Shown here one piece after another: positions 27,125 to 35,660 of a stretch of DNA of 64,000 bases. Numbering within the stretch: position 1 is the stretch's first letter; each line of letters opens with the position of its first letter. Origin of the DNA: Pseudomonas sp. PD9R (GTDB taxonomy: Bacteria; Pseudomonadota; Gammaproteobacteria; Pseudomonadales; Pseudomonadaceae); contig NZ_JAHTMR010000005.1 in NCBI RefSeq assembly GCF_019200975.1, forward strand, positions 84,144 to 148,143. The letters run 5' to 3'. The notes under the pieces are model-generated. The model was not told the origin of the DNA and searched no databases. It worked only from the letters and a program-made list of their open reading frames with translations. Position numbers and translations under genes: made by a program.

Positions 27125-28102
27125 TCAATCTTCGAATTCGCGGCGCTCGGCTTCGATTGCTTCGGCGAGGGCCAGTGCTTCGGCTTCTTCATCGCTGAGC
27201 TCTGGCTTGGGCTTTTCGAGCGCGGCAACGGCGGCCAGGAGTTTTTCACGGGCTTCGGCAACGCCGAGGATATCGTCTTCCTGCTCGACTTCGGGCTTGT
27301 CTTCGATTTCCCGCTCAGGCTCGATCAGCGGCTCTTCGATCTGCGGCTCAACGTCGGGCTGCTCCGAATCAAACTCAGTCACCGGGTCCTCACGAAACAA
27401 ATCGTCGAAGTCGGTCTTGAGCCCTTCCTCCATGGTGTCCAGTTCCAGCAATAACGTATGGAAACTGGTTTCCTCCTTGGGCTCTTCCGGTTCGGCGCTG
27501 GCGTCGGCGAGCTCCTGAAGACTGGCTGGCACGGGCGCGTCGTCGAAATCGAGCACCGGATCAGGTTCCAGCTCGCGCAGTTCAGCCAGCGGCGGCAGGT
27601 CGTCGAGGTTTTTCAGGTTGAAGTGATCGAGAAACGCTTTGGTGGTGGCGAACATCGCCGGTTTGCCCGGCACGTCGCGGTAACCGACGATGCGAATCCA
27701 CTCACGCTCCATCAGCGTTTTGACGATCTGACTGTTGACCGCCACACCCCGCACGTCCTCGATCTCGCCCCGGGTGATCGGCTGGCGATAGGCGATCAGG
27801 GCAATGGTTTCGAGCATGGCGCGGGAATAGCGCTGTGGGCGCTCTTCCCACAAACGACCGACCCACGGCGAAAATTTCTCGCGGATTTGCAGGCGATAGC
27901 CCGAAGCGACTTCCTTCAGCTCGAAAGCGCGGCCGTCGCAGGACTTGGCGAGAATTGTCAGCGCCTTCTTGAAAACCGGTGGCTCCGGCCGTTCGGCCTC
28001 TTCGAAGAGTTCAAACAGGCGTTCCAGGGACTGCGGTTTTCCCGAGGCCAACAGAAAGGCTTCGAGCAAAGGTGCCAGCTCGCGGGGTTCACTCAGGTTC
28101 AT
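27125..28102 (-). CDS. scpB: Chromosome segregation protein ScpB
   Basis: 325 residues. ScpB binds ScpA and SMC in the condensin complex. Winged-helix parts are clear: LEAFLLASGKPQSLERLFELF and YSRAMLETIALIAYRQPITRGEIEDVRGVAVNSQIVKTLMEREWIRIVGYRDVPGKPAMF. The last 130 residues are strongly acidic (Glu/Asp/Pro-rich), an extension common in pseudomonads. It follows scpA by 11 bp. Confidence 0.95.
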   Translation of the reverse strand: MNLSEPRELAPLLEAFLLASGKPQSLERLFELFEEAERPEPPVFKKALTILAKSCDGRAFELKEVASGYRLQIREKFSPWVGRLWEERPQRYSRAMLETIALIAYRQPITRGEIEDVRGVAVNSQIVKTLMEREWIRIVGYRDVPGKPAMFATTKAFLDHFNLKNLDDLPPLAELRELEPDPVLDFDDAPVPASLQELADASAEPEEPKEETSFHTLLLELDTMEEGLKTDFDDLFREDPVTEFDSEQPDVEPQIEEPLIEPEREIEDKPEVEQEDDILGVAEAREKLLAAVAALEKPKPELSDEEAEALALAEAIEAERREFED

Positions 28103-28113
28103 GATTCAACTCG

Positions 28114-28932
28114 TTATTCGGCTCGGGCTCGCACGTGGATCGCGGCGAACGGCTCATTCTGCACCAGCTCGACCAAGGACTCCTTGACCAGTTCAAGGAT
28201 CGCCATGAAGGTCACTACCACCCCCAGGCGCCCTTCCTCGGCGGTGAACAGCTCGACAAAGGGCACAAAACCGCCGCCCTTGAGCCGTTCCAGTACATCG
28301 CTCATGCGTTCGCGGGTGGAAAGCGCCTCGCGACTGACCTGGTGACTTTCGAACATGTCGCCACGACGCAACACCTCGGCCATCGACAACAGCAATTCGG
28401 ACAAACGCACATCCGGCAACAGCTTGCGCGCCCGGGCTTCCGGGGCGTCGAGCTTGGGCACGATTACATCGCGACCGACGCGGGTCAAACCATCGATGCC
28501 TTCAGCAGCCGCCTTGAAGCGCTCGTATTCCTGCAAGCGACGGATCAGTTCGGCGCGCGGGTCGTCTTCCTCGTCTTCGATGGTTTCGGCACGCGGCAAC
28601 AACATCCGCGACTTGATCTCGGCCAGCATCGCGGCCATCACCAGGTACTCGGCGGCCAGCTCCAGGCGCACCGACTGCATCAACTCGACATAGCCCATGT
28701 ACTGGCGGGTGATTTCCGCCACCGGGATGTCGAGGATGTTGATGTTCTGTTTGCGGATCAGATACAGCAGCAAATCGAGCGGGCCTTCGAAGGCCTCAAG
28801 AAAGACTTCGAGCGCATCCGGCGGAATGTACAGGTCCAGCGGCATTTCCAGGACCGCCTGGCCATAGACCATGGCGAAGGGCAGCTCTTGCTGGGCGCCG
28901 GCCTGACTGTCGACGGGTTCTACTGCGGACAT
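28114..28932 (-). CDS. scpA: Chromosome segregation protein ScpA (kleisin)
   Basis: 272 residues. ScpA is the kleisin bridging SMC heads. The signature FEGPLDLLLYLIRKQNINILDIPVAEITRQYMGYVE lies near residues 45-85, then EYLVMAAMLAEIKSRMLLP, and a C-terminal winged helix (VVTFMAILELVKESLVELVQ). The ATG is directly after the yciO stop (TAGATG), indicating translational coupling. Confidence 0.95.
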   Translation of the reverse strand: MSAVEPVDSQAGAQQELPFAMVYGQAVLEMPLDLYIPPDALEVFLEAFEGPLDLLLYLIRKQNINILDIPVAEITRQYMGYVELMQSVRLELAAEYLVMAAMLAEIKSRMLLPRAETIEDEEDDPRAELIRRLQEYERFKAAAEGIDGLTRVGRDVIVPKLDAPEARARKLLPDVRLSELLLSMAEVLRRGDMFESHQVSREALSTRERMSDVLERLKGGGFVPFVELFTAEEGRLGVVVTFMAILELVKESLVELVQNEPFAAIHVRARAE

Positions 28933-29562
28933 CTAGGCCTCGGCCATGAACGGCGTTGGGTCGCCGCAACCAATGCGGATCACTTCCGGCTCACCGTCGG
29001 CGAGGTTGATCACGGTGGACGCCTTGATCCCGCCGAAACCGCCGTCGATGATCAAGTCGACCTGATGTTCAAGCAACTGGCGCATTTCGTAGGGATCGGA
29101 CATCGGGTCGGTGTCGCCGGGCATGATCAAGGTCACGCTCATCAGCGGCTCACCGAGTTCCTCCAGCAGCGCCAGCGCGATTGGATGGCTAGGCACCCGC
29201 AGCCCGATGGTGCGTTTTTTCGGGTGCAATAACAGCCGCGGGACTTCACGGGTGGCATTGAGAATGAAGGTGTACGGCCCCGGCAGGTGAGCCTTGAGAA
29301 TGCGGAAAGTACCGGTGTCGATCTTGGCGAACAGGCCGAGTTGCGACAGGTCACTGCATATCAGCGCGAAGTTGTGTTTTTCGTCCAGCTGACGCAGACG
29401 ACGAACGCGCTCCACGGCAACCTTGTCGCCGATCTGGCAACCAATGGCGTAGGAGGAGTCTGTGGGATAAATCACCACCCCGCCGTTGCGGATGATCTCG
29501 ACAGCCTGTTTGATCAGGCGCGCTTGCGGGTTTTCCGGATGAATCTGGAAAAATTGACTCAC
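28933..29562 (-). CDS. yciO: YciO/Sua5-family (threonylcarbamoyl-AMP synthase-like) protein
   Basis: 209 residues from GTG, close to E. coli YciO in length and sequence ((V)SQFFQIHPENPQARLIKQAVEIIRNGGVVIYPTDSSYAIGCQI). The fold binds RNA and nucleotides as in TsaC/Sua5; YciO itself is not the main t6A enzyme and its role is less clear. KKRTIGLRVPSHPI and GDTDPMSDPYEM are present. The frame is open 84 codons upstream into the PHP gene, but AGGTAGAAAAT before GTG 29562 and homology fix the start. It lies 13 bp downstream of yciV. Confidence 0.92.
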   Translation of the reverse strand: MSQFFQIHPENPQARLIKQAVEIIRNGGVVIYPTDSSYAIGCQIGDKVAVERVRRLRQLDEKHNFALICSDLSQLGLFAKIDTGTFRILKAHLPGPYTFILNATREVPRLLLHPKKRTIGLRVPSHPIALALLEELGEPLMSVTLIMPGDTDPMSDPYEMRQLLEHQVDLIIDGGFGGIKASTVINLADGEPEVIRIGCGDPTPFMAEA

Positions 29563-29575
29563 ATTTTCTACCTGT

Positions 29576-30439
29576 TCAGACGGCGGCAATAATTGGGTCA
29601 TGTTTGAATCGACACCACAGTGGTGGCAGATCCTCCGGGACCGGGCGGTATTCACCGATCTCGGACCAGCCTCCAGGGCCATGAAAATCACTGCCGGCGC
29701 TGACCAGCAGACCGAACTCGCGGGCCAGAATGGCCAGGCTGCCCACTTGATCAGCGGGCTGATAACCATTGACCACCTCGATCGCGTGGCCCCCTGCTTG
29801 AATATAGTCGGCAATCAGGCGGCGACGTTTGCTGCGAGTGAATTCGTAGTGCCAAGGGTGCGCCAGACTGACCCAGGCCTTGGCTGCGCGCAGGGTTTCG
29901 ACAGTGTCTTCCAGGGTCGGCCAGTGTTGCTTGACGTCACCCAGCTTGCCGGCGCCCAGCCATTTGCGGAACGCTTCGGCGCGATCCTTGACGAAACCTT
30001 CGCGCACCATCCAGTCGGCAAAGTGCGGACGGGCCGGCGCGTTGCCGCTGTCACCGAGTTCCTGCTGCATTTCCCGGGCACCTTCCAGCGCCCCGGGCAT
30101 GCCTTTGAGCGCCAGTTTGCGGCTGATTTCTTCAGAACGTAGCCAGCGGCCATCGTGCAATTTGGCGATTGCCTCGACCAACGGCGTAGCGTTGACATCG
30201 AAACCGTAGCCCAGCACATGAATGGTCGCCCCGCCCCAGGTGCAGGACAATTCGACGCCGTTAACCAACTGCATCCCCAGCGCATTCGCCGCGCTGCGGG
30301 CCTCGTCGAGGCCTTCAAGGGTGTCGTGATCGGTCAAGGCCAGGACTCGCACGCCTTTCTCGAACGCACGCGCAACCAGTACCGCAGGCGCCAAGGCGCC
30401 ATCGGAGGCCGTGCTATGGCAGTGCAAATCAACATTCAC
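29576..30439 (-). CDS. yciV: PHP-domain 5'-3' exoribonuclease (YciV / RNase AM type)
   Basis: About 287 residues. PHP metal-binding motifs are visible: DLHCHSTASDG at the start, LTDHDTLEGL, GVELSCTWGG, SLAHPWHYE and SAGSDFHGPG. E. coli YciV trims 5' ends of rRNAs and short oligonucleotides. The exact start is uncertain: a GTG (VNVDLHCH) gives the usual length, and a TTG six codons earlier is also possible. It is the first gene of the run yciV-yciO-scpA-scpB and is divergent from yciB. Confidence 0.9.
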   Translation of the reverse strand: MNVDLHCHSTASDGALAPAVLVARAFEKGVRVLALTDHDTLEGLDEARSAANALGMQLVNGVELSCTWGGATIHVLGYGFDVNATPLVEAIAKLHDGRWLRSEEISRKLALKGMPGALEGAREMQQELGDSGNAPARPHFADWMVREGFVKDRAEAFRKWLGAGKLGDVKQHWPTLEDTVETLRAAKAWVSLAHPWHYEFTRSKRRRLIADYIQAGGHAIEVVNGYQPADQVGSLAILAREFGLLVSAGSDFHGPGGWSEIGEYRPVPEDLPPLWCRFKHDPIIAAV

Positions 30440-30526
30440 GGGGCTTTGTAACCTCAAATCAGCTGGCGCTATCGCGCGCCCATATGTTTGTTATTATGCC
30501 GCCACATCCTGCTTCTGGCTGCCACT

Positions 30527-31123
30527 GTGAAACAATTCATCGATTTCATCCCGCTCCTGCTGTTTTTCATCGTCTTCAAAATCGATCCACGGGTCATCGA
30601 CATTGCCGGCCATGAGGTCACTGTAGGCGGTATTTACAGCGCCACCGCAATGCTGATCATCAGTTCCCTGGTGGTTTACGGCACGCTGTTCATAAAGCAG
30701 CGCAAGCTGGAGAAGAGCCAGTGGCTGACCCTGATCGCCTGCCTGGTCTTCGGCAGCCTGACCCTGGCCTTCCACAGCGAAACCTTTCTGAAATGGAAAG
30801 CTCCGGTGGTCAACTGGCTGTTCGCGCTGGCGTTCATTGGCAGCCATTTCATCGGTGACAGCCTGTTGATCAAACGCATCATGGGCCACGCGCTGACCTT
30901 GCCGGAGCCGGTGTGGACGCGCCTGAACATCGCCTGGATCGTGTTTTTCCTGTTTTGCGGCGCGGCCAATTTGTTTGTCGCGTTCACTTTCCAGAGCTAC
31001 TGGGTCGACTTCAAGGTCTTCGGCAGCCTGGGCATGACTTTGCTGTTCCTGGTCGGCCAGGGCATCTACTTGTCCCGCCACCTGCATGACGCCGATACCA
31101 CAACGCCGAAAACCGAGGACTGA
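30527..31123 (+). CDS. yciB: Inner-membrane septation protein YciB (IspZ)
   Basis: 198 residues from GTG, with about five membrane helices. YciB is a conserved inner-membrane protein tied to cell-envelope synthesis and septation. Signature: (V)[18 protein letters not shown], then [34 protein letters not shown] and [24 protein letters not shown]. The frame is open 13 codons upstream but homology begins at this GTG. yciI follows after one base, so they are co-transcribed. Confidence 0.94.
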   Translation: MKQFIDFIPLLLFFIVFKIDPRVIDIAGHEVTVGGIYSATAMLIISSLVVYGTLFIKQRKLEKSQWLTLIACLVFGSLTLAFHSETFLKWKAPVVNWLFALAFIGSHFIGDSLLIKRIMGHALTLPEPVWTRLNIAWIVFFLFCGAANLFVAFTFQSYWVDFKVFGSLGMTLLFLVGQGIYLSRHLHDADTTTPKTED

Positions 31124-31124
31124 C

Positions 31125-31424
31125 ATGCTTTACGCAATCATTGCCACAGACGTCGCCAACTCCCTGGAAGCCCGCCTGGCCGCACGGCCTGCACACCTTG
31201 AGCGCCTGCAAGTGCTCAAAGGTGAAGGTCGCATCGTTTTGGCCGGTCCGCACCCGGCGGTCGACAGCAATGATCCGGGCGCAGCCGGTTTCACCGGCAG
31301 CCTGATCGTCGCCGAATTCGACTCCTTGAGCGCCGCCCAGGCCTGGGCCGATGCTGATCCGTATATCGCCGCAGGCGTCTACGTCAACGTTTCGGTCAAG
31401 CCGTTCAAGCAAGTCCTGCCGTAA
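31125..31424 (+). CDS. yciI: YciI-family protein
   Basis: 99 residues with a ferredoxin-like fold expected (dimeric alpha-beta barrel). It begins [28 protein letters not shown] and includes the conserved [46 protein letters not shown], with the usual His/Asp pair. The role is unknown. The ATG lies one base after the yciB stop. Confidence 0.93.
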   Translation: MLYAIIATDVANSLEARLAARPAHLERLQVLKGEGRIVLAGPHPAVDSNDPGAAGFTGSLIVAEFDSLSAAQAWADADPYIAAGVYVNVSVKPFKQVLP

Positions 31425-31444
31425 TTTCTTCCCGCAATTCCCTG

Positions 31445-31471
31445 CGCGGTGAACCTTATTGGTTCATCGCG
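31445..31471. terminator. Hairpin downstream of yciI
   Basis: CGCGGTGAACC, loop TTATT, GGTTCATCGCG: an 11-bp stem with one G-T pair, 20 bp after the yciI stop. No strong U-run follows, so termination is likely but not certain. Confidence 0.6.
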
Positions 31472-31545
31472 CTCTCAATCGCTCATTATTCTCGTTTGCC
31501 CGCCGATAACCTGCCCAATAATTCGATGGGAATTCAGGAGTCGCG

Positions 31546-31941
31546 ATGCGCAAAGGTCCGTTGTGTCTGATGTTGGTGACGTTGTCGATCGTGGCGCCTG
31601 CCCACGGTGAAGAAACGACGCCACTGTCCTTGAGCGCCGGCAGCCAGATCACTGAGCTGCAACAACGCTTGAAAGAAAGCGAACGGCAACGAGAAGAACT
31701 GGGCAAACAATTGCAGAATGCCGATGGCGAACGCGAGAGCGCCCAGCTGGCCCGGTTGCGCCAGGAGAACCAACGCCTGAAGTTGCAACTCAAAGAGGTA
31801 CAGGCCGGCAGTTCGATACCGCGTTTGCTGACCGATCAGCAGCAGTGGTTCGTCATTGGCGCCGGAGTTGCGCTATTGGCCCTGCTCTGCGGTATCTTCG
31901 CCAGTGGTGCAAGTCGAAAACGTCGACAATGGCTAAATTGA
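31546..31941 (+). CDS. Predicted membrane-anchored coiled-coil periplasmic protein
   Basis: 131 residues. A signal peptide (MRKGPLCLMLVTLSIVAPAHG) is followed by a coiled coil (about 35-85, QITELQQRLKESERQREELGKQ) and one membrane helix near the C-terminus (WFVIGAGVALLALLCGIFA) with a basic cytosolic tail. The layout is like YgiM/SH3-associated proteins without the SH3 domain. It lies 7 bp before cpxR, so it is probably in the Cpx operon. Function not known. Confidence 0.8.
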   Translation: MRKGPLCLMLVTLSIVAPAHGEETTPLSLSAGSQITELQQRLKESERQREELGKQLQNADGERESAQLARLRQENQRLKLQLKEVQAGSSIPRLLTDQQQWFVIGAGVALLALLCGIFASGASRKRRQWLN

Positions 31942-31948
31942 GTGAGTC

Positions 31949-32626
31949 ATGAGCGAGCTGTTACTAATTGATGATGACCAGGAGCTGTGCGAGCTCCTGA
32001 GCAGTTGGCTGAGCCAGGAAGGTTTTCAGGTCCGCGCCTGTCACGACGGCCAAAGCGCTCGTCGTGCGCTGGCGGAAACTTCGCCAGCGGCCGTGGTATT
32101 GGATGTGATGCTGCCGGATGGCAGCGGCCTGGAACTGCTCAAGCAGTTGCGCAGCGATCACCCCGATTTGCCGGTTGTGATGCTCTCGGCCCGTGGCGAA
32201 CCGCTGGACCGTATCCTTGGCCTGGAACTCGGCGCCGATGACTACCTGGCCAAACCCTGTGACCCGCGGGAACTGACAGCCCGCCTGCGCGCGGTATTGC
32301 GTCGCAGCCATCCGGCGGCAGTGTCTAGCCAAGTGGAACTGGGCGATCTGTGTTTCAGCCCGGTGCGCGGCGTGGTCAGCATTGATGAGCAGGAATTTAC
32401 CCTCACGGTTTCCGAAAGCCGTCTGCTGGAAGCCTTGCTCAAGCAACCTGGCGAACCGCTGGACAAACAGGAACTGGCGCAAATCGCCCTCGGCCGCAAG
32501 CTGACCCTGTATGACCGCAGCCTGGACATGCACGTCAGCAACCTGCGCAAGAAGATCGGTCCGCATCCGGACGGTCGCCCGCGCATCGTCGCCCTGCGTA
32601 GCCGCGGTTACTACTACAGCCTCTGA
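31949..32626 (+). CDS. cpxR: OmpR-family response regulator, CpxR-like
   Basis: 225 residues. The receiver domain has the acidic pocket IDDDQE, phospho-acceptor Asp 52 in VVLDVMLPDG and Lys 102 in YLAKPCD. The C-terminal winged helix has LTVSESRLLEALLKQPGEPLDKQELAQ and YDRSLDMHVSNLRKKIG. Its partner kinase, with a Spy-like protein between them, is downstream, matching the CpxR/CpxA arrangement I remember from Pseudomonas. A CpxR-type box before spy supports this naming. Envelope stress response. Confidence 0.88.
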   Translation: MSELLLIDDDQELCELLSSWLSQEGFQVRACHDGQSARRALAETSPAAVVLDVMLPDGSGLELLKQLRSDHPDLPVVMLSARGEPLDRILGLELGADDYLAKPCDPRELTARLRAVLRRSHPAAVSSQVELGDLCFSPVRGVVSIDEQEFTLTVSESRLLEALLKQPGEPLDKQELAQIALGRKLTLYDRSLDMHVSNLRKKIGPHPDGRPRIVALRSRGYYYSL

Positions 32627-32660
32627 AACCCGACCAATGCCTGCTGACTGCACCCTGTTC

Positions 32661-32747
32661 ATGTAGGAGCTGCCGCAGGCTGCGATCTTTTGACCTTGTT
32701 TTTAAAGATCAAGATCAAAAGATCGCAGCCTGCGGCAACTCCTGCAG
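32661..32747. repeat. REP pair, type A (cpxR/spy gap)
   Basis: Inverted copies (GTAGGAGCTGCCGCAGGCTG ... AGATCGCAGCCTGCGGCAAC). It separates cpxR from the spy promoter and starts 34 bp beyond the cpxR stop. Confidence 0.9.
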
Positions 32748-32777
32748 GGTTGTGTGTAAGGACGGCGCAAAACTGTC

Positions 32778-32793
32778 TTTACCCAAGCTTTAC
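32778..32793. promoter_or_regulatory. Candidate CpxR box upstream of spy-like gene
   Basis: TTTAC-CCAAGC-TTTAC; on the other strand this reads GTAAA-N6-GTAAA, which fits the CpxR direct repeat GTAAA-N4-8-GTAAA. It lies 84 bp before the ATG of the Spy-like gene. Regulation of Spy/CpxP proteins by CpxR is established in enterics; here it is inferred. Confidence 0.65.
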
Positions 32794-32876
32794 CCTCCGC
32801 TGACCGCCGCTGACCTTGATCTCCGTAATCTGCACACATCCGGAACGTACCGGGAATGAGACAAAGGAGATTCACC

Positions 32877-33326
32877 ATGCGCAAGACTCTTATCGCTCTG
32901 ATGTTCGCTGCCGCTCTGCCGACCGTTGCCATGGCCATGCCTGAAGGCACCGGCCCTATGGGTGGCCCGATGGACGGTTCGCGCCACGGCGGTCAGATGC
33001 ACGGCATGCACGGTAAAGGCCCATACAGCCAACTGGACCTGAGCCGCGAACAGCGCGATCAGATCCGCAAGATCATGGGCGAGCAGATGCATGATCGTCA
33101 GCAATTGGTCGACAAGTACCTGGAGAAACTCTCGCCAGCCGACCAGAAAGCCATGAAAGACGAAATGACCGCCAAGCATCAGAAAGCGGAAGCCGACGTA
33201 CGCGCCGTGCTGAAACCGGATCAACAGAAGAAATTCGACGAGATCCAGAAGAAACAAGCTGAGCGCCGCGCCGAATGGGCCGAGTTCAAGGCCTGGAAAG
33301 CGCAACAACCGCAAAAAGCGCAATAA
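32877..33326 (+). CDS. Spy/CpxP-like periplasmic protein (LTxxQ family)
   Basis: 149 residues with signal peptide (MRKTLIALMFAAALPTVAMA). The mature protein opens with a Met/Gly/His-rich segment and has two LTxxQ-type motifs (LDLSREQRDQIRKIM and LKPDQQKKFDEIQ) in a helical body, as in the cradle-shaped Spy/CpxP proteins. These act as chaperones or as inhibitors of CpxA. AAAGGAG precedes the ATG. Position between cpxR and cpxA and the box upstream support a role in the Cpx loop. The Met/His-rich part might bind metal such as copper. Confidence 0.88.
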   Translation: MRKTLIALMFAAALPTVAMAMPEGTGPMGGPMDGSRHGGQMHGMHGKGPYSQLDLSREQRDQIRKIMGEQMHDRQQLVDKYLEKLSPADQKAMKDEMTAKHQKAEADVRAVLKPDQQKKFDEIQKKQAERRAEWAEFKAWKAQQPQKAQ

Positions 33327-33339
33327 TGCGCTAACCCGG

Positions 33340-33364
33340 ACCCAACGGCTGAACACCGTTGGGT
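33340..33364. terminator. Hairpin downstream of the spy-like gene
   Basis: ACCCAACGG, 7-nt loop, CCGTTGGGT: a perfect 9-bp stem 14 bp beyond the stop, followed by a weak T-rich stretch. Probably a terminator that insulates spy from cpxA. Confidence 0.65.
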
Positions 33365-33383
33365 CTATTGCCATTCAATCTAA

Positions 33384-33499
33384 TGTAGGAGCGAGCTTGC
33401 TCGCGGTGGACGTCAACGATAACGCGCGGCATCTGACTGCACGTGTCGTTCATCCGTTTTTCGTCGGAACGCCGCCCGGAGCAAGCTCGCGCCTACATC
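33384..33499. repeat. REP pair, type C (spy/cpxA gap)
   Basis: Arms TGTAGGAGCGAGCTTGCTCG and GAGCAAGCTCGCGCCTACAT are inverted around about 70 bp. It is a variant of the 25446-25545 element. Confidence 0.9.
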
Positions 33500-33528
33500 T
33501 GGATTTTGTGATTGTTTGAGGATTTTCT

Positions 33529-34872
33529 GTGCGCTCATTGTTCTGGCGGATTCTGGCCAGTTTCTGGCTGGCCATCGCTCTGGTTGCAGGGCTCTCCATT
33601 TTGCTCGGGCACATGCTCAACCAGGATGCGTGGATTCTCAGTCGTCATCCGGGCCTCAACACGCTGGCCGAAGAGTGGACTCAAACCTACGAAACCCAAG
33701 GTGAAGAAGCCGCTCAGGACATCCTTGAACAGCGCAAACGTCAATATCACATCGACGTTCAGGTACTCAACGAAAGCGGCGATCCGGTGGTACGCGGCAC
33801 CTTCCCAAAACGCGCTGCTGCCTTCGAAGCACGCCAGAACAACGACGACCGCCGCCTGCCATGGCGTCGTCTGACCGCTGAATACACCAGTGAAAAAACC
33901 GGCGACACCTACCTGCTGATTTATCGGATTCCGCACCCGGAACTGGACTCATGGCATCGCGAAAGCTTGCTCTGGCCATTGAGTGCGCTGGGTATCGCGC
34001 TGGTGGTGCTGACACTTTTCAGTTTGTTAGTGACCCTTTCCATCACCCGGCCGCTCAGCCGTTTGCGCGGCGCGGTGCATGATCTGGGGCAAACCACTTA
34101 CCAGCAGAACAGCCTGGTCAAACTGGCGAATCGCCGCGATGAGTTCGGGGTGCTGGCCAACGACTTCAACCGCATGGGTGCGCGCCTGCAAAGCCTGATC
34201 GGCAGCCAACGGCAATTGCTGCGAGACGTGTCCCACGAATTGCGCTCGCCCCTCGCCCGGCTGCGTATTGCACTGGCATTGGCCGAACGGGCCACCCCGG
34301 AAGAACGGGAAAAACTCTGGCCGCGCCTGACTCGCGAATGCGACCGGCTCGAAGCGTTGATCAGTGAAATCCTGGTGTTGGCGCGGGTCGATGCCGACAA
34401 CGCCAGCGCTGAAGAGGTCGACCTCAATGCCCTGCTGACGACACTGCAACGGGATGCGCAATTGGGCTCACCCGAGCAAAGCGTGCGCCTTGAGACCGAG
34501 CCGCAACTGAACCTCAAAGGCTGGCCGACCATGATCGAACGCGCCGTCGACAATCTGCTGCGCAACGCCCAGCGTTTTAATCCGGTGGGCGGGCAACCGA
34601 TTGAAATGCTGGCGCTGCGGCAAGGTGAACGGATTGTGGTTACCGTTCGCGACCATGGGCCGGGAGTCGGTGATGAGCATTTGAGTCAGCTCGGGGAGCC
34701 GTTTTACCGGGCGCCGGGGCAGACCGCCGCCGGACACGGTCTGGGATTGGCCATTGCTCGGCGAGCGGCGGAGCGGCACGGCGGGAGTCTGGTGCTGGCC
34801 AATCACCCGGAGGGCGGATTTATTGCCAGCCTGGAATTGCCGTTGGTGCCGGGGGCTGTTGTTCAGCCCTAA
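33529..34872 (+). CDS. cpxA: Sensor histidine kinase, CpxA-like
   Basis: 447 residues from GTG (GAGGATTTTCT before it). Two membrane helices (about 8-28 and 148-170) bracket a periplasmic sensor of about 120 residues. HAMP follows, then the HisKA phospho-histidine H236 in LLRDVSHELRSPLARLRIALAL. The ATPase domain has N-box NLLRNAQRFNP, G1 DHGPGVGDEHL and G2 GHGLGLAIARRAAERHGG. It is the natural partner of the response regulator at 31949. Confidence 0.9.
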   Translation: MRSLFWRILASFWLAIALVAGLSILLGHMLNQDAWILSRHPGLNTLAEEWTQTYETQGEEAAQDILEQRKRQYHIDVQVLNESGDPVVRGTFPKRAAAFEARQNNDDRRLPWRRLTAEYTSEKTGDTYLLIYRIPHPELDSWHRESLLWPLSALGIALVVLTLFSLLVTLSITRPLSRLRGAVHDLGQTTYQQNSLVKLANRRDEFGVLANDFNRMGARLQSLIGSQRQLLRDVSHELRSPLARLRIALALAERATPEEREKLWPRLTRECDRLEALISEILVLARVDADNASAEEVDLNALLTTLQRDAQLGSPEQSVRLETEPQLNLKGWPTMIERAVDNLLRNAQRFNPVGGQPIEMLALRQGERIVVTVRDHGPGVGDEHLSQLGEPFYRAPGQTAAGHGLGLAIARRAAERHGGSLVLANHPEGGFIASLELPLVPGAVVQP

Positions 34873-34889
34873 AAGTGGTGGTGTGATGC

Positions 34890-34977
34890 AAAAAGATCGC
34901 AGCCTCGTTGCACTCGACAGCTCCTACAGGGTTTGTGTGACCTTGTAGGAGCTGCCGCAGGCTGCGATCTTTTGATC
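34890..34977. repeat. REP pair, type A (between convergent cpxA and nitroreductase)
   Basis: Inverted copies (AAAAGATCGCAGCCTCGTTG ... GTAGGAGCTGCCGCAGGCTG) fill the gap between two convergent genes, where they can end both transcripts. Confidence 0.9.
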
Positions 34978-34978
34978 T

Positions 34979-35539
34979 TCAGGCTTTCCAGGCGCTTACA
35001 AACTCGGTCAAATCGACCTTCTCCGCCACACGCGGCTCCTTCTGCGGTGTGCCGAGATAAAGAAACGCGATCACCTCCTCCCCTTCAGCCAAGCCCAAAC
35101 CCTTGGCCACATGCGCCGAGTAGGCCAGATCACCGGTGCGCCAGACTGCGCCAATGCCTTGCGCATAGGCCGCCAGCAAAATCCCGTGGGCCGCGCAGCC
35201 GGCCGCCAGCAATTGCTCGGATTTCGGATATTTGACGTGATCCTGCAACCGCGCAATTACCACAACCACTAGCGGTGCCCGCAATGGGCCGTTGCGCGCC
35301 TTGTCGATAGCCGCCTCGGTGACTTCGCTATCCTGCAGTTTTGCCGCTTCGGCCAGCAACTCGCCCATTTGCTCACGTGCCGCGCCTTCGACGGTCAAGA
35401 AGCGCCAAGGCTGCAAATGGCCGTGGTCCGGTGCGCGCATCGCGGCGGCAAACAGCACATCACGCTGCTCTTGAGTCGGGGCCGGCTCGACCAGGCGCGG
35501 GACGGAAACACGGTTGAGCAAAACGTCGAGAGCCTGCAT
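34979..35539 (-). CDS. Nitroreductase-family flavoprotein (YdjA-like)
   Basis: 186 residues, the short YdjA type. FMN-binding features: MQALDVLLNRVSVPRLVEPAPTQEQRDVLFAAAMRAPDHGHLQPWRF at the N-terminus, GCAAHGILLAAYAQGIGAVWRTG in the middle and EVIAFLYLGTP near the C-terminus. NAD(P)H-dependent reduction is expected; the substrate is unknown. AGGAGGT lies before the ATG. Confidence 0.92.
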   Translation of the reverse strand: MQALDVLLNRVSVPRLVEPAPTQEQRDVLFAAAMRAPDHGHLQPWRFLTVEGAAREQMGELLAEAAKLQDSEVTEAAIDKARNGPLRAPLVVVVIARLQDHVKYPKSEQLLAAGCAAHGILLAAYAQGIGAVWRTGDLAYSAHVAKGLGLAEGEEVIAFLYLGTPQKEPRVAEKVDLTEFVSAWKA

Positions 35540-35660
35540 CGGCCACCTCCTGAAAAAATTGTGCGGCTATTCTAGCGGTATCCACCTCAGGAGTGCCGGT
35601 TTACATGGCACCCCCCGCAGGTAGAATGGCGGCCTTCCCACATTCAGCCGAGCGGACCTC

